A stretch of 64,000 nucleotides of DNA from Apoderus coryli (lineage: Eukaryota > Arthropoda > Insecta > Coleoptera > Attelabidae): positions 2,695,130 through 2,759,129 of the forward strand of contig OU452200.1 of assembly GCA_911728435.2 (NCBI GenBank). The letters run 5' to 3'. A program made the translations under genes and the position numbers. The number at the start of each line of letters is the position of its first letter. Position 1 is the stretch's first letter. Below are positions 58,240 through 64,000 of this stretch, in pieces. The notes beneath the pieces were generated by a model that was not told the DNA's origin, made no database searches, and saw nothing but the letters and a program-made list of their open reading frames with translations.

Positions 58240-58735
58240 GTAATTCTACATTAGTACGTAAAAAATTATCACCAGAAGATTTAATGACCCCTAAAATTAT
58301 AGATAATTCAGAAACAAATAGAGTACTGGGTATGCTATGGGATTCTGTAAAAGATCAATTTTTATTTAAAGGAAAATGTGTTGATGGAAGCGCACAAATC
58401 ACAAAAAGATCCGTTTTAAGAGATGTTATGACTTTATTCGATCCTCTGGGTTTATTGGCGTGCTTCACAATAAGAGGAAAAATGCTAATGCAGGAAATTT
58501 GGCGGTCAAACTTACAATGGGATGATGAGTTACCCGCAGATTTAAGAAATAGTTGGAGGAAATGGCAGTGTGATCTTCAGGAAATATCAAAAAAGACTCA
58601 TACAGTCCGTAAAACGTATTATTGGAAAAATTCTACATGATCAGTCCTTAAAAGAAGAAACGTTATTTACTCTATTTGCTGAAGCTGAAAACTTAGTTGA
58701 TTCGAGGCCTATAACGAAACTCGGCACAAAGAAGC
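58225..58735 (+). pseudogene. Bel/Pao RNase H/connection plus integrase remnant
   Basis: RVLGMLWDSVKDQFLF and LFDPLGLLACFTIRGKMLMQE are the Pao post-RT block; from about 58640 the sequence jumps to LKEETLFTLFAEAENLVDSRP, an integrase segment, so the RNase H and integrase core are deleted. Confidence 0.88.
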
Positions 58736-58749
58736 AATCATTATATTCA

Positions 58750-59555
58750 ACGAACTGCTGACGAGTCGTTAAATATGACCCAAAAAATGCAATTAATTTC
58801 CTGCTGAAGCCAATTTCATTCATGCGTTGCTGCATCAAAGAAAGATTGATCTTGTCGAAGGCTTTAGAAAAATCTGTGTTGCGTCGACCTGAAAACCCCG
58901 ACCAACAGCGGGATATACATCCTGTAAGAAAGTCACTAAATTGCTTATAGTGGAGCGCTTCTGAAAAAATCCATGTTGTTGCCAGACCAACTTAGCCTTC
59001 ACCTGGTTGAACAGCTTGTTATGTAGTGCAATCTCAAACACTTTAGAGAAATTAGACAGGATAGAAATTGGCCGATAATTTACAATTCTATCAAGTTCGC
59101 CAGACTTAAGTACAGGGCATACACGACCCATCTTCCAAGGGTCAGGAAATGTGTTAGATTGCAAAGAAAGGTTAAATATATATTGTAAAGGCTTGGCAAA
59201 GACGGTGGCACAATCCCTAATGATAAACGCAGGTATGTTGTCAACACCAGCGGTCATCTTCGGTCTCAGCCTCCTCAAAAGCAACCAAAACATCATCAAA
59301 ATCCAACAAGCCCACCGCGATCATATCATTATCATCATTAAACACGTCAACAACGGCATCTTCTACGGAGTCAACGTACACTCCGCGGAAAAAACTCGCA
59401 AACGCGGAAACAATACCCAATGGATCGGACAATGCAACCCCGCCATCATCGAACATCACAACCGGTATACGCGACCTCTGTTTCTTATTTCTTATGTACT
59501 TCCAAAGCTGTGTTGGATCGTCTTTGAATGATGCTATATTCTCCGTCTTCAACAA
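58750..59555 (-). pseudogene. LINE ORF2 fragment, minus strand
   Basis: DDPTQLWKYIRNKKQR...DPLGIVSAFASFF, then TAGVDNIPAFIIRDC, NTFPDPWKMGRVCPVLKSG, NYRPISILSNFSKVFE and SYLTTRQQFVEY. At least two frameshifts (near 59290 and 58840). Truncated before the catalytic motif. Confidence 0.85.
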
Positions 59556-60400
59556 TGTTTACTCCAACTTGAACAATCTCCACTTTATAGCATCAATTTT
59601 CTGTGATTTCTCAAAAGCATTCGACTGTGTAAGTCATAACATCCTAATTAACAAGATACAGCACTACGGAATTCGGGAGGTTCCACTGGGATGGTTTAAG
59701 TCGTACCTTAGCAACAGAAGTCAGTGTGTGAGGGTCAATGCGGCTGTGTCTTCTTGCAGGCCGATGGATTGTGGAGTTCCACAGGGTTCGGTGTTGGGTC
59801 CTATTTTGTTTATGCTATTTATCAACGACATTACGCGCCTAGACATCAGCGGTAAAGTATGTTTCTTTGCTGATGATACTAGTTTCACTTGGTGCGGCCC
59901 GGATAGTGTGGCTCTTCATACCATATCCAAAGACTTAATCACCATCAAATCATGGTGTGACACTCTAACCTGTTGTGCTTGAACACTGCGAAAACTAAAT
60001 CTGTGTCATATAAAGGTGCGCTGCAGTCTTTTGAACTTAATAATTTTACTATTGGCGTCGTTTCTTCTGTGAAGTTTCTGGGCCTTGTTGTTGACAGCTC
60101 CCTGAAGTGGAAGTTGATGCGTTATCAAAAAAATTAAGCTCTGCCTGTTTTGCGTTAAGATCAGTTTCCAAAGAACTTAACTTGTCAACTTCCATAACAG
60201 TCTACTTTTCACTCTTCGCATCCCATCTTCGATACGCGCTCCCATTCTAGGGTACATGCTGTGTAACGCAATTTGGGCGTATTTTTAGATTACAAAAAAG
60301 AGCTATTCGATACTCTCTGAGATTGCACTATAGAGCCCATTGCCAGGGCTTCTTCAGAAAATTTAAAATACTAACACTACCTTCCTTATTCATATATATT
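59540..60400 (+). pseudogene. LINE reverse transcriptase, plus strand
   Basis: FCDFSKAFDCVSHNILINKI, CGVPQGSVLGPILFMLFIND, VCFFADDTSF (catalytic motif), then stops and frameshifts after 59982 through KTKSVSYKG, VKFLGLVVDSSLKW and a decayed thumb. Abuts the minus-strand LINE head-to-head. Confidence 0.87.
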
Positions 60401-61248
60401 AATTAATTTACTTTAAGTATCTTAATTGATTTATTTATTTGACGATGTACCTGTATGTATTAATTATTATTCTTATGTTTTATATGTTTTGTTTACCTGT
60501 CTACAAATTATTTTTATTTTTTTGACAAATATCTGTGGTCGATACAGCATCTGATTGAACTCGGAATACCGCAACTTATTTCCCATTTTACCAAAATTGT
60601 ATCTCTTTTTTAGTTACTTTTATATAACTGGGAGATCCAGCGATATAACAATATGCCAGTTTTTAGTGGTTACTCACCCTGTATATAGACAAACTCATGC
60701 AGCTATAGTTTGAACAAAACGATTTAAAGCTAATACCGCCTACTTATATCTCACAATGTCAAAATAATATGTTAAAGGGCGTGTCGTCCGTAAATGAAAT
60801 CGAAAGATGATGTCTTAAGTTTCCACGTTCACTCATAAGTCAAAATGTCTTCTAATTATAAATGGACTACAATCAGTAAACGTCTAATGGAATCGCTTAA
60901 TTCCACTTTTCCATTTACGTTTCATGTATTCTTTTGATCGATGTCTTAATTGTTTTTTTTAATGCTGTTCAACGTTGATGTTTTACGAGGTAATTTGCAA
61001 TGGTTTTTTTAGTACATTTTAATAACACGTTTAAGAGAACAACTCCAAGATTTGCGATTTTTACCGTAAAAGTATTATCGCTCTTACCTACGTTAGAAAA
61101 GAATGCTTATTGTTATTTATTAAAAGGATTTCATGTCCGTAAATATATAATTAATGAAAATAATTTCGTGGCAAAGCGGACTAAAATGTTGGTTTTACCT
61201 ACACAAGGATTTTTGTTTAATTTAGCAGGGCCCCAGTCTAATTCAATA

Positions 61249-61364
61249 GAACCAGACCGAGGCATGGGTCGACAGATACTGACGAATTCGTTTCGCTCTT
61301 GTTATGAGCTCGTCAGAGTACCATAGTCGTTGCCCATCTACAAATATCGGCCTGCATTTAAGCA
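61249..61364 (-). repeat. Hammerhead-bearing repeat, copy 2
   Basis: Same borders as the copy at 44.5 kb; differs by scattered substitutions and short indels. No LINE sequence flanks it here, so the shared piece is the mobile part or the only preserved part. Confidence 0.8.
61275..61322 (-). ncRNA. Type I hammerhead ribozyme, second family
   Basis: Minus strand 5'-3': GGTACT, core CTGACGA, stem II GCTC/GAGC with loop ATAACAA, GAAA, then the palindromic stem III ACGAATTCGT, C17, and AGTATC. Stem I pairs over 6 bp with one G-U. All invariant core positions and the GUC site are intact; scission is expected between 61281 and 61280. The very short palindromic stem III is typical of hammerheads in Penelope-like elements and retrozymes, which often work as dimers. 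It is unrelated in sequence to the ribozyme at 14 kb outside the core. Confidence 0.86.
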
Positions 61365-62907
61365 CAATAGGATACACAACAGTAGACACATGTAAACACG
61401 TATCATCTACATGTACATAGTAATGCATATCCTATACCATGCAGAGGTCGAACAAACTCAATGTATAGGTAAAACCAGTACTTTGGGCTGATTGATGATG
61501 AATTTTTCATGTTTTCACTCTGTATAATTGTGTAAAATTGCTCTGCTTATTGGCAATTTAAAAATATCAAAGACGGCCTCATCAAAAAAGTAATCACACT
61601 CTTCGAACTGGAAACAATTTCAAATGAGTTTATGTATCGTATGACGAATAAAAATTAGGTGGATGTCTACTTCATAACATTATCGTAGTATACAGGACGG
61701 GTTTTTGATATACAGTGTATCAAAAACAAGCATATTAACTTCCTTGTAAAAACAGTGGTAAGAAAAGTTTTTACTAATGAAAGGCGGCTTGCTATTATTT
61801 TTAATATTGCTAATATTTTCTCTCATTCTAACAGTGAAAATGCCGCCCCTATAAGATTTGCTGCCCCGGACAAATGTCCGGGTTGGGTTGACGATATTAC
61901 ATGATCAGTTTTGGCACAGCATCAATCTTTTGGGGCACGGCTACTGATTGTTGACCGCCTTTTTGAACTTCATAAGTGAGAGCCGTGATCAACGGCAATT
62001 ACTGTGACGTTGAAATAATTGCTTACATAGCAACAGGTGAATCCTTCAGTGAACTACTATCAATCTAATGAATCTTATACGCATATTATTCATTCACACA
62101 TAAATTTTTTTGTTTGAACCTTTTATAATTTGTAATTTGCTTATAAGACTAGGTAATTAGAAAAAGATGATTCTTGTATAAATAGGAATGGGTGTATAAT
62201 ATAGATTAAGGCGGTGTCCATCAGGTAATAATAATGGATTGGTAGGTACACACGTTGTGTTAAACCGTTACTAATTGAAAAACAAAAGGTCCATTAATTT
62301 TAAATTAACGGAAGAAGTTATTAAGTTTGATGTTGTGCTCTCATATAAGGAGTTAATATGAGAACATTCTTATATTATATTATGAATTAATCTATTTTCT
62401 CTCATGAGTTTTTTTCTTGTTATTATCTAGATAAAATTTTTACTATTTTTTTTTTGACTATACACAATTGATTAATTATAAATCTAGAACTGTATCGTTT
62501 TAATTTTAAATAACGTTAAAATAGGTTTTAAAGCTGTTTGATCAGTCCTTAGTTGAAAACAGGCTCTTTCATGTCTTATGCCGTCGCATTTGGGCACTGT
62601 GATAAAGCAGCCTTAATTGTCAAGTAATGTGCATTTGAAAATATATACGACATAGTAAATCCTGAATCAATTTATTTCTTAAAAAATGACAAACAACGCA
62701 GTGGCGGTTCGTGGGTAATTTTATTAGGTAGGCACTAAGTAAAAAATGGATGTGAAGAAAAAGGTACCGCAGGCGATTTTTCTTTAGATTGTCAAGGTCA
62801 AGCGCCTGAGATGAAAAGTAGAAAATTATCAAGGTAAAAAAGAACACCTTAAAATACGGGTTTCGTAAGGTAAATCCTTTTCTTTTTTATTTTTAAAAAT
62901 TTTATTG

Positions 62908-63223
62908 TAAAGGGTTTTCCAATAAGAGGTGTTATTTTGAATAGCCCGCTATTTCGGTATATGTCACTTTTGGAGCTGTGATTTTTTGACATTTGACAAG
63001 TAGAACCTACGCTATTAATAAAAATGGAACGATACACGTTTCATAGCCCGCTATTTCGGTATATGTCACTTTTGGAGCTGTGATTTTTTGACATTTGACA
63101 AGTAGAACCTACGCTATTAATAAAAATGGAACGATACACGTTTCAACAACGCATTGAAATTACTAAAATTCACTTCTTCCTTTGAATATCAAAATAAAAC
63201 ACCTCTTATTGGAAAACCCTTTA
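62908..63223 (+). mobile_element. Mini-mariner with internal 102-bp tandem duplication
   Basis: Element 62910-63221 between TA dinucleotides with inverted ends AAGGGTTTTCCAATAAGAGG. It keeps only the transposase start (MERYTFQQRIEI..). The segment from ATAGCCCGCTATTTCGG to ACACGTTTC occurs twice head to tail (62941-63042 and 63043-63144) without visible differences. Confidence 0.88.
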
Positions 63224-64000
63224 TTACATATCCCGCTTTTCATCCTTAATAATTGTTTTGAAATTCAATCCCAATAATTTGATTGCAACGAATTCAAGAG
63301 TTGATATTTTGTAATATAAATTATGATGCACGCCACTGTTAGATCAGTAAAAATATCATTTTCCGCTGGCCATCAAAATGTAAAAGGCGAGGTGATTATA
63401 ATCGTGTTGCCTTAAATCGTGCATTAATCAAGAAAAGGAGGCATAATTAAGAGTTCTCCATGCACCATATAATAAATAATAATCTGTAATATTAATACAA
63501 CAATCCGATGAATAGCATTCCAAGTTTGCGGGGTGCTTCTTCTACCTCTTTTTATAATAATACTTCACTTCTTTCGTTCGTCTTCTTAATGCCACCGAAT
63601 ATTATACAACAACGCAGACTGACGTGTTGTGTATGTCGACATTAATTAATTAACTTTTGCCGAGCCCTGATATCAGGGGCGGAACAATCATAACGATTCA
63701 CCGGAAACAGGTAGGTACTCACAATCTCAATCACAAAAATGCTTATCTATCTCTTTCTCAACGGAGAGGATGGATAAAAGAAAAAACTTACTTACGTATA
63801 TTTTACTCAATAGTGAGGGGTTCTATTTCACTAAATAAAATCTTCTTTATTAAGAAAAACTAAAAATCAAACAATAACAACTTTATTCTACATGTTTTCA
63901 ATCGAGAAACCAAAACAAAATCTATATTCTTTTAATGTCAATGGCATCTACGTCTATTTGACTTTTAACTGTCGCTAACCACACACTGTTGCCACTGCAC
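63224..64000. other. No gene seen
   Basis: AT-rich; a 14-bp palindrome CCCTGATATCAGGG at 63664-63677. ORF 63657-63863 has no recognisable motif. Confidence 0.4.

Larger units (their letters stand above)
60401..62900. other. No gene seen apart from the hammerhead repeat
   Basis: AT-rich. CACCCTGTATATAG motif at 60675. The 108-codon ORF 61000-61326 overlaps the ribozyme repeat antisense and is unrecognised. Confidence 0.4.

Noticed and set aside
61243..61428. 61-codon minus ORF across the hammerhead repeat
   Set aside because: Frame is not kept in the copy at 44.5 kb, so it is a by-product of the ribozyme sequence.

Overview
This is a stretch of insect nuclear DNA, AT-rich and packed with transposons. 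Two split genes carry canonical GT/AG introns, there is a nuclear tRNA-Val, and most of the rest is arthropod-type mobile DNA (Jockey/R1-like LINEs, Gypsy, Bel/Pao, Tc1/mariner, hAT, Harbinger, P-superfamily). The ubiquitin-conjugating enzyme assembled from the exons is of the insect effete type. I cannot place the order of insect from the sequence.

Layout. 1-13.4 kb: LINE remnants, MITEs, an ACGT-dense repeat, a Harbinger fragment and a Tc1-like element with long inverted ends. 13.5-26.4 kb: the minus-strand PAQR3-like membrane receptor gene (five coding exons seen, 5' exon missing). Its introns hold a 110-nt hairpin containing a hammerhead ribozyme, an intact Gypsy element with identical LTRs nested in a LINE, and a P-superfamily/THAP element. 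26.4-43.9 kb: mostly non-coding repeats, two LINE fragments, a Harbinger MITE, tRNA-Val and a 588-bp tandem dimer. 44.0-54.9 kb: the complete minus-strand effete/UBE2D gene in five exons. Its exon 4 is bracketed by two inverted LINE copies, and its introns also hold a second THAP element, a foldback insertion, mariner and LINE pieces and a decayed hammerhead. 55-64 kb: unassigned AT-rich DNA, nested palindromes, broken Bel/Pao and LINE pieces, a second intact-core hammerhead and a small mariner derivative.

Main discovery candidates: two different type I hammerhead ribozymes with every core position conserved (minus strand, 13970-14017 and 61275-61322), plus a copy of the second family with a G8-to-A core change (44459-44506). 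The first is on the sense strand of a PAQR3 intron and the decayed copy is on the sense strand of the last effete intron. No bacterial-type operon, CRISPR array or riboswitch is present.
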